The notes: a model not told the origin generated them from the letters alone. A stretch of DNA of 7,696 bases from CAZGYE01 sp964530165 (GCA_964530165.1 CAZGYE010000281.1:1-7696); one strand, 5' to 3'; shown: positions 1 to 6,835, counted from the stretch's first letter. A program made the numbers and translations.

Positions 1-121
1 TTCCTTGTGACCCGCTCGATATTTTAGTCATTTTCGCGCCGGACTACCAAGCCAGGTTTTCCCAAGTCGACCAACCGACAGTCTATCGACGGAAATTCGT
101 TGTCTTGCCCTTGGTGGCGGC
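1..121. other. Region downstream of the operon, no supported gene
   Basis: I see no convincing gene and no hairpin followed by a U-tract on the minus strand, so where the operon transcript ends is not visible. An ATG read leftward at 31 to 29 opens a frame that stays open to the window edge (10 codons). It has no clear ribosome binding site, so it could be the start of a further operon gene or chance. Confidence 0.4.
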
Positions 122-1009
122 TCAGCGGTTTGTAGAGGCTCGCTTTTTGGCGGCTTTCTTCTTGTCGGTCGATTTCTGCTCGTTCGCACTGCGGGAACGA
201 CTCCGCGCACCGGACTGCTCGGTCGGCTTCTTTTTCTTGGCGGTCTTTCTTGCCGCTTTCTTCTTGGCGGCCGCTTTCTTGGCACGGGCGTCGGCCTGCG
301 CCAAGAGCTCCGGGAGCCGCTCCGGCGCCGACATCACGTCGTACCCTCCCTGAGGGGCCTGGCGATTTGCAGCGTCGAAGGTCTTTCTGACTCTCGGATC
401 AGACGCCAAGCAGCGCAGCAAATGGCAGAACAGGGGAGCATCCGCTTTGCGAAGGGCCGGCTTGAGCGCGTCGGAGACTTGCTCGGTGTCTGAACCAGGC
501 TCGGCCAAACCAAGCCAAATTGCCGCATTGCCCATCAAATCGTCGATCGGAACCACATGGCTGCCCAATATCTGCTGCAACGTGTACGCACGGACAAAAG
601 GACTGAGATGTTGGATCGCGCGGAGTTGTTTTCTCGCCAGCTCGAGGGTTTTGCGGCGAATTGCTTCGAATTCAAACGCGAAATGCTTCTCGAAGATGTA
701 GTGCAGCATCGACCGTACGCCCAGCGCCCGCCATTCCGGCCTCTCCATGCCGCGGAAGGCGGTTCCCAGCTCTGTGATCGAACTGACGCGGATTTCGTTC
801 AGATCGTGAAACTCATCTTCAAGCCGCGCAAAGCCGCACTCAGCCTGCCGGATCGAAGCGTTCTCCAAACAGATGGCAAACAGAACCGTCTCAAGCACCG
901 AGCGGTCAGACTTCGGGATCCGCGCTTTGTATCGCTTCCGAAGAATCGAAACGAGTTTCTTGCAGATCGCCTGCTTGTCAGATGCTTTTATTCGTTGTGC
1001 GGCAGACAT
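122..1009 (-). CDS. HhH-GPD (endonuclease III-like) superfamily protein with lysine-rich tail, probably non-canonical
   Basis: 295 residues, ATG start, TGA stop. I do not recognise a named family. Residues about 35 to 212 read like the all-helical endonuclease III/HhH-GPD fold: a helix beginning SVLETVLFAICLENAS (37 to 52) resembles the LLIAVLLSAQ helix of Nth, and 'VPIDD...WLGL' (153 to 168) matches the family's 'AVDTH...RLGL' segment, placing Asp156 at the catalytic aspartate. The hairpin that should read LPGVGRKTA instead reads LSPFVRAYT (135 to 143), so the catalytic lysine of bifunctional glycosylases is replaced by alanine. The four cysteines of the iron-sulfur loop are absent. Residues about 241 to 295 form a low-complexity Lys/Ala/Arg/Ser tail resembling histone H1 tails, probably disordered and nucleic-acid binding. 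The start lies 9 bases after the rbfA stop with no good Shine-Dalgarno nearby (GGAG is 17 bases away), suggesting translational coupling. DNA repair, structural DNA binding or rRNA binding are all possible. The fold assignment is inference from pattern; coding status is secure. Confidence 0.72.
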   Translation of the reverse strand: MSAAQRIKASDKQAICKKLVSILRKRYKARIPKSDRSVLETVLFAICLENASIRQAECGFARLEDEFHDLNEIRVSSITELGTAFRGMERPEWRALGVRSMLHYIFEKHFAFEFEAIRRKTLELARKQLRAIQHLSPFVRAYTLQQILGSHVVPIDDLMGNAAIWLGLAEPGSDTEQVSDALKPALRKADAPLFCHLLRCLASDPRVRKTFDAANRQAPQGGYDVMSAPERLPELLAQADARAKKAAAKKKAARKTAKKKKPTEQSGARSRSRSANEQKSTDKKKAAKKRASTNR

Positions 1010-1018
1010 GTCGTTGTG

Positions 1019-1423
1019 CTAAGATTCTCCAGCTTCGTCGTTTTCGTGATCATCCGCCACCGGGTCTTCTGCGGATGTGCTTTCAGAGAGCAGTTCCCGA
1101 ATCATTTTCGACGTCTCGATGCTTTGCTTCACGCCCGGATCGAGAACGAACTTGAGGATCGGAGTATATCGCGTTTGCAGCCGGTCGGCGACTTTGCGCT
1201 GTAAGTACCCACGTGCCGACTGCAAACCGTGCATACATAACGACTGCGTTCTCTCGTCACCCATCACGGAGACGTAGACTTTGGCGCTGCGAACGTCGGA
1301 AGTGACTTCAACATTCGTCACCGTGACGTTCTTGACGCGAGGATCTTTCAATCCAAACAGGATGTTTGTACTGACCGCTTCCAGAATTGCTTGCGCGACT
1401 TTCGCGGTCCGTCGAGAACTCAT
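1019..1423 (-). CDS. rbfA: Ribosome-binding factor A (30S maturation factor)
   Basis: 134 residues, ATG start, TAG stop, close to the usual 115 to 135 residues. RbfA binds the 30S subunit near helix 1/helix 28 of 16S rRNA and helps late maturation, notably at low temperature (family knowledge). Visible hallmarks are the N-terminal 'RRTAKVAQAILEAVS' helix, 'LKDPRV' (25 to 30), the strand pair 'VTVTNVEVTSDVRSAKVYVSV' with its typical D-x-x-x-A-K-V-Y-V-S-V core, the interrupted helix-kink-helix 'SARGYLQRKVADRL' where Ala-x-Gly replaces the KH GxxG, and 'TPILKFVLDPGVKQSIE' near the end of the fold. An acidic tail of about 20 residues follows. The gene begins 34 bases after the infB stop. The only upstream purine run is AGGA, about 10 bases from the ATG, so initiation may rely partly on coupling to infB. 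Position directly after infB matches the conserved nusA-infB-rbfA order. Confidence 0.96.
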   Translation of the reverse strand: MSSRRTAKVAQAILEAVSTNILFGLKDPRVKNVTVTNVEVTSDVRSAKVYVSVMGDERTQSLCMHGLQSARGYLQRKVADRLQTRYTPILKFVLDPGVKQSIETSKMIRELLSESTSAEDPVADDHENDEAGES

Positions 1424-1457
1424 TGGCCGCCGATCCTACATCTCAAGCAGTCAGCAC

Positions 1458-4259
1458 TCAATCGAGCGTCCGTTTGACTTTGTCCACGCGGTATGCTTCC
1501 AGCAAATCGCCTTCCTTGACATCGTTGAAACCTTCCAGACGGATCCCACATTCCATGCCCTCACGGACCTGCTTGACATCGTCTTTTTCCCGCTTCAACG
1601 ACGCGATGTTGTAGTCGTTGAGAACTGTTTGATCCCGGATGACGTGCACGCGGTTCGATCGTTCGATCGTCCCGCTAAGAAGGCGGCAACCGGCGATCGT
1701 CCCAAAGCGGCTGATGTGGAACGTTTGCAAAACCAGGGCGCGGCCTGTGGAGACTTCGACCCGTTCCGGCTCGAGCAGTCCTTCCAACGCGCGTTTGATC
1801 TCCGCGGTCACTTCGTAAATGATGTTGTACCGCCGAACGTCGACGCCTTCCCGTTCCGCCAGAATCTGCGCGCGGTCTTCGGGGATCACGTGGAATGCGA
1901 TGACGATTGCCTCTGAGGCGCTGGCGAGGTAAATGTCGCTTTCGTTCACACCGCCAACACCGTCGTGAACGATCTCGACCCGCACTTCGGGATGTTCAAA
2001 TTTGTCGATTTCACTGCGCAGCGCTTCAATCGAACCGGGCGTGTCGGCCTTGATAATCAGCGGCAAGTTTTGCACCGCTCCCTCACGGGCCGCGCCGAGA
2101 ATGTCTTCTAATGTCCGTGGCCCACCGCGGCGCCGGGCCAAGCCCTCGGTGCGGCCGGCATGGCGGCGTTCTTCGGCCACCGAGCGAGCTCGTTCGATGT
2201 CGGACACCACGAAAAAGTGATCGCCCGCCCCCGGGACGATGTCCAACCCGGCAACTTTCACCGGAGTCGACGGTCCGGCTTCCTTGATCTCTTCGTCGCG
2301 GTCGTTGTACATGGCCCGAATGCGTCCGTAGGCCGATCCACAAAGCACGACGTCGCCAATCCGCAGCATCCCCTTCTGCACAATCAGCCAGGCAATCGCC
2401 CCGCGGCCTTCGTCCCGAAACGCTTCCAGACAGACTCCGATGCCCTGCCGGTTCGGATTCGCCTTGAACTCATGGATTTCGGCCGTCAACAACAAATGCT
2501 CGAGCAGATCGTCGAGTCCCTCTCCGGTCAACGCCGAGGTGCGAACGACGTCCGTGTCGCCGGCCCATTCGGCGGGCAACACATCGTTGGCCGCCAACTC
2601 CTGAAGGACTTTCTGCTCGTTCGCATTCGGCAGGTCGGTCTTGTTCAGAGCGACGACGATCGGTACACCGGCCGCCTTGGCGTGGCTGATGCACTCGGCC
2701 GTTTGAGGCATCACACCGTCGTCGGCCGCGACGACCAGCACGACGATGTCGGTGACATTGGCGCCCCGTGCGCGCATCTTGCCAAACGCGGCGTGGCCGG
2801 GTGTATCGACGAACGTCAGCTTCTGTCCGGCGTGCTCCACCTGATACGAGGCAATGTGCTGCGTGATCCCGCCGGCTTCTCCGGCAGCCACGTTGGCCGA
2901 CCGGAGCTTATCCAAGAGTGTCGTCTTGCCGTGGTCGACGTGGCCGAGAATTGTGACGATCGGCGGGCGTTCGACCAGCGTGTCTTCGGCATCGACCGAT
3001 TCCAGTGCAGCGGCCAAATCGTCCTCGATGCTGCGTTCTCGCTTGATTTCGAGGTCGACGCCGACTTCCATGGCCAGAGTGAGTGCCGTTTCTTCATCAA
3101 CGTTTTCGTTGATTGTGATCATTTGGCCCTGCTCAAACAGGGTTTTTTGCAGGAGCTTTGCCGGTCTTCCGAGAGCTTCACACAGTCCGCGCAGCGTGAT
3201 CGGCAGCTCAATGTGCGCCGAGGTCTTCAGGGCGGCGGGGGCAACGCTTTTCTGACGGCGCCGGCGACTGAAACGGCTCCTGGTGGTTCGCCGCATCTCC
3301 TCTTCAGCCATTTGCCGCGCCAGCTTGCGTTGCTCGCGTCGCTGCTTTTGGTGAGTTTCGACAAGCCCCATGCCACCACCGCGCTTGCCGACCCCTTTGG
3401 CGGCGCCGGGTTCCGCCGGCCCCACCTGTTTGCGTTTTCGCTTTTGTTCCGCATGTTTGCGCAGATGACCCGCGAGCGGACTTTGAGCTTGCTGCAAAAT
3501 GTCGGGGGTCAGCTTCATGTCGGGCTTCTGCGCGGGCTGCTCCTCCTTCTTAGAAACTTTCAACTTCGGCTGTTTGTACGCCGGAGGTGCCGCGACATTC
3601 GGCAAAGACTGCTTCCCTTTCGCTCTGGCTTGGCGCGACTTGACGCTCTCGCTGTCAGACACGGTTCCTCGCGGCTTCATCTCCCGAATGCTGCTGCCCG
3701 TGGTTCCCGAAGCGGGGACGTAGTCGTCGCGGCTAATCGGAATAATTTCTTGCCCGGTCTGGTCCGTGACGTCTCCGGTGGATGTTGGTTGGGCCACGGG
3801 CAAGGCGTCCGTCGCGCCGACGGTCGCATCGGATTCGGTTTCAGGTGGCTCCTCGACGCGGGCGGCTGCTGTGACGTCCGCCACTGCGGTTCCAGTGCCC
3901 GTTCCGACAGTTTCTTCACCAGGCTCGGCCTCAATGGTTCCGGTTGCTACGGCTTCGGTGGTCCCGGTGCGCTTGCGGCGTCCATTCTGCGGCCGCGGAG
4001 ACATCGTCTTGATTGCACGGACTTTACCGGTCGTTTTGCGGCCGGCCGGGCGTCTCGGAATCAAGGACGGATCCGCAACTGCCGTCGAGCTCGCCGCGGC
4101 GTCCTTCTCAATGAAGTCCACCACAGTGTCCCGCTCTTCTGGCGAAATACTGGCCAGCGCAGAGTTCTTGACCTGAACGCCAGCCTTGCTGGCGTATTCG
4201 ATCAGCACTTTGCTGTCCATACCCAGTTCTTTCGCCAGAGCGAAAATCCGAATCTTCAA
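1458..4259 (-). CDS. infB: Translation initiation factor IF-2
   Basis: 933 residues, full length. IF2 is the GTPase that places formyl-Met initiator tRNA on the 30S subunit and promotes 50S joining. Domains in order: an IF2_N module at 1 to 52 (MKIRIFALAKELGMDSKVL...); a long, low-complexity, charged linker about 53 to 345, acidic/Thr-rich first and Lys/Arg-rich later; a second IF2_N-like module about 348 to 408; the G domain from about 431, with G1 GHVDHGKT (439 to 446), G2 GGITQHI (463 to 469), G3 DTPGH (485 to 489), G4 NKTD (539 to 542) and G5 SAL (575 to 577); then domain II, a linker with RTLEDIL, domain III and the C-terminal initiator-tRNA-binding barrel ending EAYRVDKVKRTLD. All GTPase motifs are intact. 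The start codon is TTG: the conserved N-terminus MKIRIFALAKELG begins exactly there, with AGGGGAG six bases upstream and no ATG fitting the family start. It follows nusA by 90 bases and precedes rbfA by 34. Confidence 0.97.
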   Translation of the reverse strand: MKIRIFALAKELGMDSKVLIEYASKAGVQVKNSALASISPEERDTVVDFIEKDAAASSTAVADPSLIPRRPAGRKTTGKVRAIKTMSPRPQNGRRKRTGTTEAVATGTIEAEPGEETVGTGTGTAVADVTAAARVEEPPETESDATVGATDALPVAQPTSTGDVTDQTGQEIIPISRDDYVPASGTTGSSIREMKPRGTVSDSESVKSRQARAKGKQSLPNVAAPPAYKQPKLKVSKKEEQPAQKPDMKLTPDILQQAQSPLAGHLRKHAEQKRKRKQVGPAEPGAAKGVGKRGGGMGLVETHQKQRREQRKLARQMAEEEMRRTTRSRFSRRRRQKSVAPAALKTSAHIELPITLRGLCEALGRPAKLLQKTLFEQGQMITINENVDEETALTLAMEVGVDLEIKRERSIEDDLAAALESVDAEDTLVERPPIVTILGHVDHGKTTLLDKLRSANVAAGEAGGITQHIASYQVEHAGQKLTFVDTPGHAAFGKMRARGANVTDIVVLVVAADDGVMPQTAECISHAKAAGVPIVVALNKTDLPNANEQKVLQELAANDVLPAEWAGDTDVVRTSALTGEGLDDLLEHLLLTAEIHEFKANPNRQGIGVCLEAFRDEGRGAIAWLIVQKGMLRIGDVVLCGSAYGRIRAMYNDRDEEIKEAGPSTPVKVAGLDIVPGAGDHFFVVSDIERARSVAEERRHAGRTEGLARRRGGPRTLEDILGAAREGAVQNLPLIIKADTPGSIEALRSEIDKFEHPEVRVEIVHDGVGGVNESDIYLASASEAIVIAFHVIPEDRAQILAEREGVDVRRYNIIYEVTAEIKRALEGLLEPERVEVSTGRALVLQTFHISRFGTIAGCRLLSGTIERSNRVHVIRDQTVLNDYNIASLKREKDDVKQVREGMECGIRLEGFNDVKEGDLLEAYRVDKVKRTLD

Positions 4260-4265
4260 AAGCGT

Positions 4266-4272
4266 CTCCCCT
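4266..4272 (-). promoter_or_regulatory. Shine-Dalgarno site fixing the TTG start of infB
   Basis: AGGGGAG on the minus strand, six bases before the TTG start at 4259. The good match and spacing, together with the conserved IF2 N-terminus, support TTG as the true initiation codon. Confidence 0.7.
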
Positions 4273-4349
4273 ACACAGTGCCATCAGAACATGTTGCGAT
4301 GTCTTGTGTGTCACTCACTGATCGCGACCGACTGCCTCCAAACAGAACC

Positions 4350-6101
4350 CTACTCGTCCGCCGTAGACGCTTCGGCTTTGTGAAGCGATTCATCCGACAA
4401 CTCGTCGTCACCGGTCGCCGCGCTGTCTGTTTGAAGGCTGTCGGCGGTCGTACCCCCTTCGACGGCGTCAACGGCGTCGGTTGTTTCCGAAGGCTGCTGA
4501 TCGCCCACCTCGTCGACTGCTGCTGCGTCCCCAGAGGGCACTTCGCCGCCAGTAGTTATTTCCTCCTCAGTAGTTGCTTCCTCCTCGGCAGCCGGTTCCT
4601 CCTCGGTTGCTGGTTCCTCCTCGGTTGCCGGTTCCTCCTCGGTTGCATCGTCCTCTACGACTTCTACGCCGTCCTCAGTTGTTGTTTCGCTGGTTGTGGA
4701 TCGTTCCGGTTCCGCACTGGCTGTGTCGACCTGTTCCTCTTCACGGTTTTCCGCGATTGCTTCCGCGTCGGCCGACGCCGATACTTCGTCTGTGTCCGTC
4801 TTGTCCGAGGAGGAGACCGTTTCCTCGACCCCTGTCTCCGTTTGCTCCGCTCCCTCTTTGACACCCTCGGTTGCGGGAGCCGGTTGGTTGACCACTCGAA
4901 ACTGGGCCAACCGGGCCTCCTGAGCGGCGCGACGTTCTTCCTCTTCGATCCGGAGGCTTTCGACGTCGGCGTAGGCGACGATGGTTTCACATTGCTCGGC
5001 GGTCAATCCACCCAGCTCAGCGAGTTGATCCGGCTCAATGACCGACAAATCGTCGAACGTGAAGAAGCCCTGAGCCACCAGGTTTTCAGCCAGTTCGTCG
5101 CTCACTTCGGGGACCGTCGCGAAATCCGCAACCGAACGATCGAGCTGTACGTCCAACTTCTCCTGATTCATCACGTGAATGTCCCAACCGACCAGTTTGG
5201 AGGCCAAACGGACGTTCTGTCCCTTTTTTCCGATCGCCAAGGAGAGTTGGTCGTCGTGAACCAGGACGATCACCTTTCCCAACATCGGACACAGGATGAC
5301 GTCTTCAACCTCAGCCGGCTGCAAGGCGTTTGGCACCAGGACCTGCAGGGAATCGTTCCAGCGGACGATGTCGATTCGCTCGCCGGCTAGTTCGTCCACC
5401 ACGCTCTTGATGCGCGAACCCCGCACGCCGACACACGCACCCACGCAATCGACCTTGCTGTCGTAGCCGGAAACGGCCACCTTCGAACGGTAGCCCGCCT
5501 CGCGGGCCAACGATCGCACCTCGATGACGTGTTCGGCAACTTCGGGGATTTCCAACTCGAACAGCCGACGCACCAAATCCGCATGCGTGCGCGACAAAAT
5601 GATTTTCACTCGGCTGCCGGCCTTTCGCACGTCAATGACGACCGCCCGCACCCGTTCGCCGCCCCGGTAACTTTCTCCCGGTATTTGCTCTCCGCGCGGC
5701 AGAATGCCTTCGACTTTTCCCAGGCTCACGGTCACGGCTCCGCCATCAACGCGGGTCACCGAGCCGGTGACAATCTGGCTTTTCAGTTCGGAGAACTCTT
5801 CGAATAAGGAATCCCGCTCGGCTTCGCGAATCTTCTGGATCATCACCTGCTTGGCGGTCTGGGCCGAGATCCGCCCCAGCAGGTCGCCCAGCACGTCCGG
5901 ATCCAGCAGTTCACCGTGACATTGCAGGGCGGGCTCGCCTGTTTCGCGGTCGATGTCAACGGCCAATTCTTCTTCTTCGCCGTAGTGTTTTCGCGCAGCC
6001 GAAAGGATCGCCTGTTCGATCCCTTCGAAAACGATTTCCTTATCGATGTTCTTGTCGCGATGAATCGCATCGACGATTCTGAGAACCTCTACGCCGTTCA
6101 T
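4350..6101 (-). CDS. nusA: Transcription termination/antitermination factor NusA with long acidic tail
   Basis: 583 residues, ATG start, TAG stop. NusA binds RNA polymerase and nascent RNA, controlling pausing, intrinsic termination and antitermination. Order of domains: the N-terminal polymerase-binding domain about 1 to 105; S1 domain about 108 to 172 (VTGSVTRVDGGAVTVSLGKVEG); KH1 about 175 to 250 with the diagnostic VGACVGVRGSRIKSVVDEL (220 to 238) and ERIDIVRW; KH2 about 252 to 318 with LAIGKKGQNVRLASKLVGW (288 to 306); one helix-hairpin-helix region about 328 to 380 (TVPEVSDELAENLVAQGF...LGGLTAEQCETIVAYA). From about 400 to 583 the protein is a low-complexity Glu/Asp/Thr/Ser/Ala tail with a TEEEPA hexapeptide repeat. 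The core is normal. The roughly 180-residue acidic tail is unusual, since E. coli (495 residues) has two folded acidic repeats instead. GAAAGGA lies five bases before the ATG. It is the first gene of the operon; rimP, usual upstream in many bacteria, is absent. Confidence 0.96.
   Translation of the reverse strand: MNGVEVLRIVDAIHRDKNIDKEIVFEGIEQAILSAARKHYGEEEELAVDIDRETGEPALQCHGELLDPDVLGDLLGRISAQTAKQVMIQKIREAERDSLFEEFSELKSQIVTGSVTRVDGGAVTVSLGKVEGILPRGEQIPGESYRGGERVRAVVIDVRKAGSRVKIILSRTHADLVRRLFELEIPEVAEHVIEVRSLAREAGYRSKVAVSGYDSKVDCVGACVGVRGSRIKSVVDELAGERIDIVRWNDSLQVLVPNALQPAEVEDVILCPMLGKVIVLVHDDQLSLAIGKKGQNVRLASKLVGWDIHVMNQEKLDVQLDRSVADFATVPEVSDELAENLVAQGFFTFDDLSVIEPDQLAELGGLTAEQCETIVAYADVESLRIEEEERRAAQEARLAQFRVVNQPAPATEGVKEGAEQTETGVEETVSSSDKTDTDEVSASADAEAIAENREEEQVDTASAEPERSTTSETTTEDGVEVVEDDATEEEPATEEEPATEEEPAAEEEATTEEEITTGGEVPSGDAAAVDEVGDQQPSETTDAVDAVEGGTTADSLQTDSAATGDDELSDESLHKAEASTADE
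4560..4649 (-). repeat. Five tandem 18-base units inside nusA
   Basis: Five head-to-tail 18-base units starting at 4560, 4578, 4596, 4614 and 4632, plus-strand form close to TTCCTCCTCGGTTGCCGG. Units three and four differ at one base; the first and last are more diverged. They are in frame and encode the (A/T)TEEE-PA hexapeptide of the NusA acidic tail at about residues 485 to 514. Such arrays can gain or lose whole units by slippage without breaking the frame. Confidence 0.9.
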
Positions 6102-6106
6102 GTCTG

Positions 6107-6113
6107 TCCTTTC
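6107..6113 (-). promoter_or_regulatory. Shine-Dalgarno site of nusA
   Basis: GAAAGGA on the minus strand, five bases before the ATG ending at 6101. It supports the chosen nusA start. Confidence 0.65.
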
Positions 6114-6156
6114 AAAGCCGACTCCTCAGGAGCCGGTTCGACACCCTCCCATTAAC

Positions 6157-6184
6157 AAAAAAAGCGGGCCCAAGTCCCACTTCC
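6157..6184 (-). terminator. Terminator-like hairpin with U7 tract in the nusA leader, possible attenuator
   Basis: Read leftward, GGAAGTGGG (6184 to 6176) can pair with CCCGCTTTT (6168 to 6160) across a seven-base loop, giving a nine-pair stem that includes three G-U pairs. The U-tract is seven uridines, 6163 to 6157. It lies about 55 bases before the nusA ATG and in the same direction. The G-C core is only five pairs, one a wobble, so the structure is modest. It may be a conditional terminator of the nusA leader, the end of a short RNA, or chance. Confidence 0.35.
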
Positions 6185-6316
6185 CACTCCCTGCCGCCAG
6201 AACGACAACAGTCGAACGAGTGACCGCGAACGCACGGCACAAGACCGGCAGATACCTACTTCTGATGCGCTCCAGGCCAGTGTTTTCCTACACACGTCTA
6301 CATGACCGACGCCCTC

Positions 6317-6345
6317 ATCAGAAAACGAACAGGTCCAGATGTCAA
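6317..6345 (-). promoter_or_regulatory. Candidate sigma-70-type promoter P2 for the nusA operon
   Basis: On the minus strand, TTGACA (6345 to 6340), a 17-base spacer and TCTGAT (6322 to 6317), which matches TATAAT at four of six positions but lacks the key A at position 2. A start near 6310 would give a leader of about 210 bases and would still include the U-tract hairpin. Confidence 0.35.
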
Positions 6346-6362
6346 ATTGCAGGCCTTCCCCT

Positions 6363-6389
6363 CAGGTCACGCCGAACGGTCGTCACCTC
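6363..6389. repeat. Imperfect inverted repeat in the nusA leader
   Basis: AGGTCACG (6364 to 6371) pairs with CGTCACCT (6381 to 6388) at seven of eight positions around a nine-base loop. In RNA from the upstream candidate promoter it would form a hairpin; in DNA it could be an operator-like dyad. No known element is recognised. Confidence 0.4.
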
Positions 6390-6530
6390 ATTGGAACCTG
6401 TCGGTCAAATCAACTTTCTCGGCCAAACCTTCCGGTTGGCGCTCCTTCGGCAGAGAAGTCTACAAAATCCTACGCGGACGACAACCCTGTCCGTGCAGAT
6501 CTCACAAACCCTTTGCCACTTCTGCCCTTG

Positions 6531-6559
6531 ACGATACTGTCCCCGCCTCGAGCTGTCAA
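6531..6559 (-). promoter_or_regulatory. Candidate sigma-70-type promoter P1 for the nusA operon
   Basis: On the minus strand, a perfect TTGACA (6559 to 6554), an exact 17-base spacer and TATCGT (6536 to 6531), matching TATAAT at T1, A2, T3 and T6. Transcription would start near 6524, leaving an untranslated leader of about 420 bases before nusA. This is the best leftward promoter match I see in the gap. Confidence 0.42.
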
Positions 6560-6722
6560 GGAGTTTATGGCCATCTCGCCGGTCCGTTGAGCGTTTTTGT
6601 GTTTCCGCTGCTGCCGAACCCTGGATGTCACAAATGCTGTTCGTTGGCTGGAATCTCGTCTCCCCAACTGTTATATTTCAACCTGTCGACGCAGTTTTAC
6701 ATTTTAGTGAGAAATCGGTTCG

Positions 6723-6741
6723 CGGAAATGTGCCATTTCCG
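6723..6741. repeat. Perfect 8-base inverted repeat upstream of the TPR gene
   Basis: CGGAAATG (6723 to 6730), three bases TGC, then CATTTCCG (6734 to 6741). It is a perfect dyad centred about 110 bases before the TPR start codon. It could be a regulator's operator. If transcribed rightward it would form a tight hairpin followed by the T-rich GACTTTTCTGTTTT. Confidence 0.5.
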
Positions 6742-6829
6742 GACTTTTCTGTTTTGAGTAAGCTGGAACCAGTCGATTTGACAATAGGCCCCCGCTGGAA
6801 CAGTTCGCAGCCATCGATTCTGTCAAACA

Positions 6830-6835
6830 AAGGGA
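6830..6835 (+). promoter_or_regulatory. Shine-Dalgarno site of the TPR gene
   Basis: AAGGGA, six bases before the ATG at 6842. It supports this start, which also places the signal peptide at the N-terminus. Confidence 0.55.

Noticed and set aside
3516..3560. Internal AAGGAGGAG and ATG in infB as a second IF2 start (shorter isoform)
   Set aside because: The purine run is more than 20 bases from the ATG (Met248) and is explained by the Lys-Lys-Glu-Glu codons; other internal ATGs have no ribosome binding site.
2160..5390. Rightward open frame of 1076 codons antisense to infB and nusA
   Set aside because: It crosses the junction of two strongly conserved genes on the other strand, its product has no recognisable domain and shows mirrored composition of the Lys/Arg- and Glu-rich regions of IF2 and NusA. 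It is explained by codon bias of the real genes.
6130..6150. GGTTCGAC resembling a tRNA T-loop upstream of nusA
   Set aside because: The flanking bases do not form a T-stem and no acceptor, D or anticodon arm could be fitted.
6100..6531. Rightward open frame of 143 codons beginning at the nusA start
   Set aside because: It starts inside the opposing nusA initiation region, has no domain, and would run against the likely nusA promoters.
6302..6757. Rightward open frame of 151 codons in the intergenic region
   Set aside because: Overlaps two other open frames, has no convincing ribosome binding site or domain, and its composition is not coding-like. The short PSGHA string in it, reminiscent of PAP2 phosphatases, has none of the other motifs of that family.
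6778..6783. Rightward TTGACA box upstream of the TPR gene
   Set aside because: No acceptable -10 box at 16 to 18 bases (cagttc and neighbours), so I could not support a promoter there.
6797..6824. GGAAC followed about 20 bases later by GTC, resembling an ECF sigma-factor promoter
   Set aside because: Spacing is longer than usual and the -10 element is weak; too short a pattern to claim.
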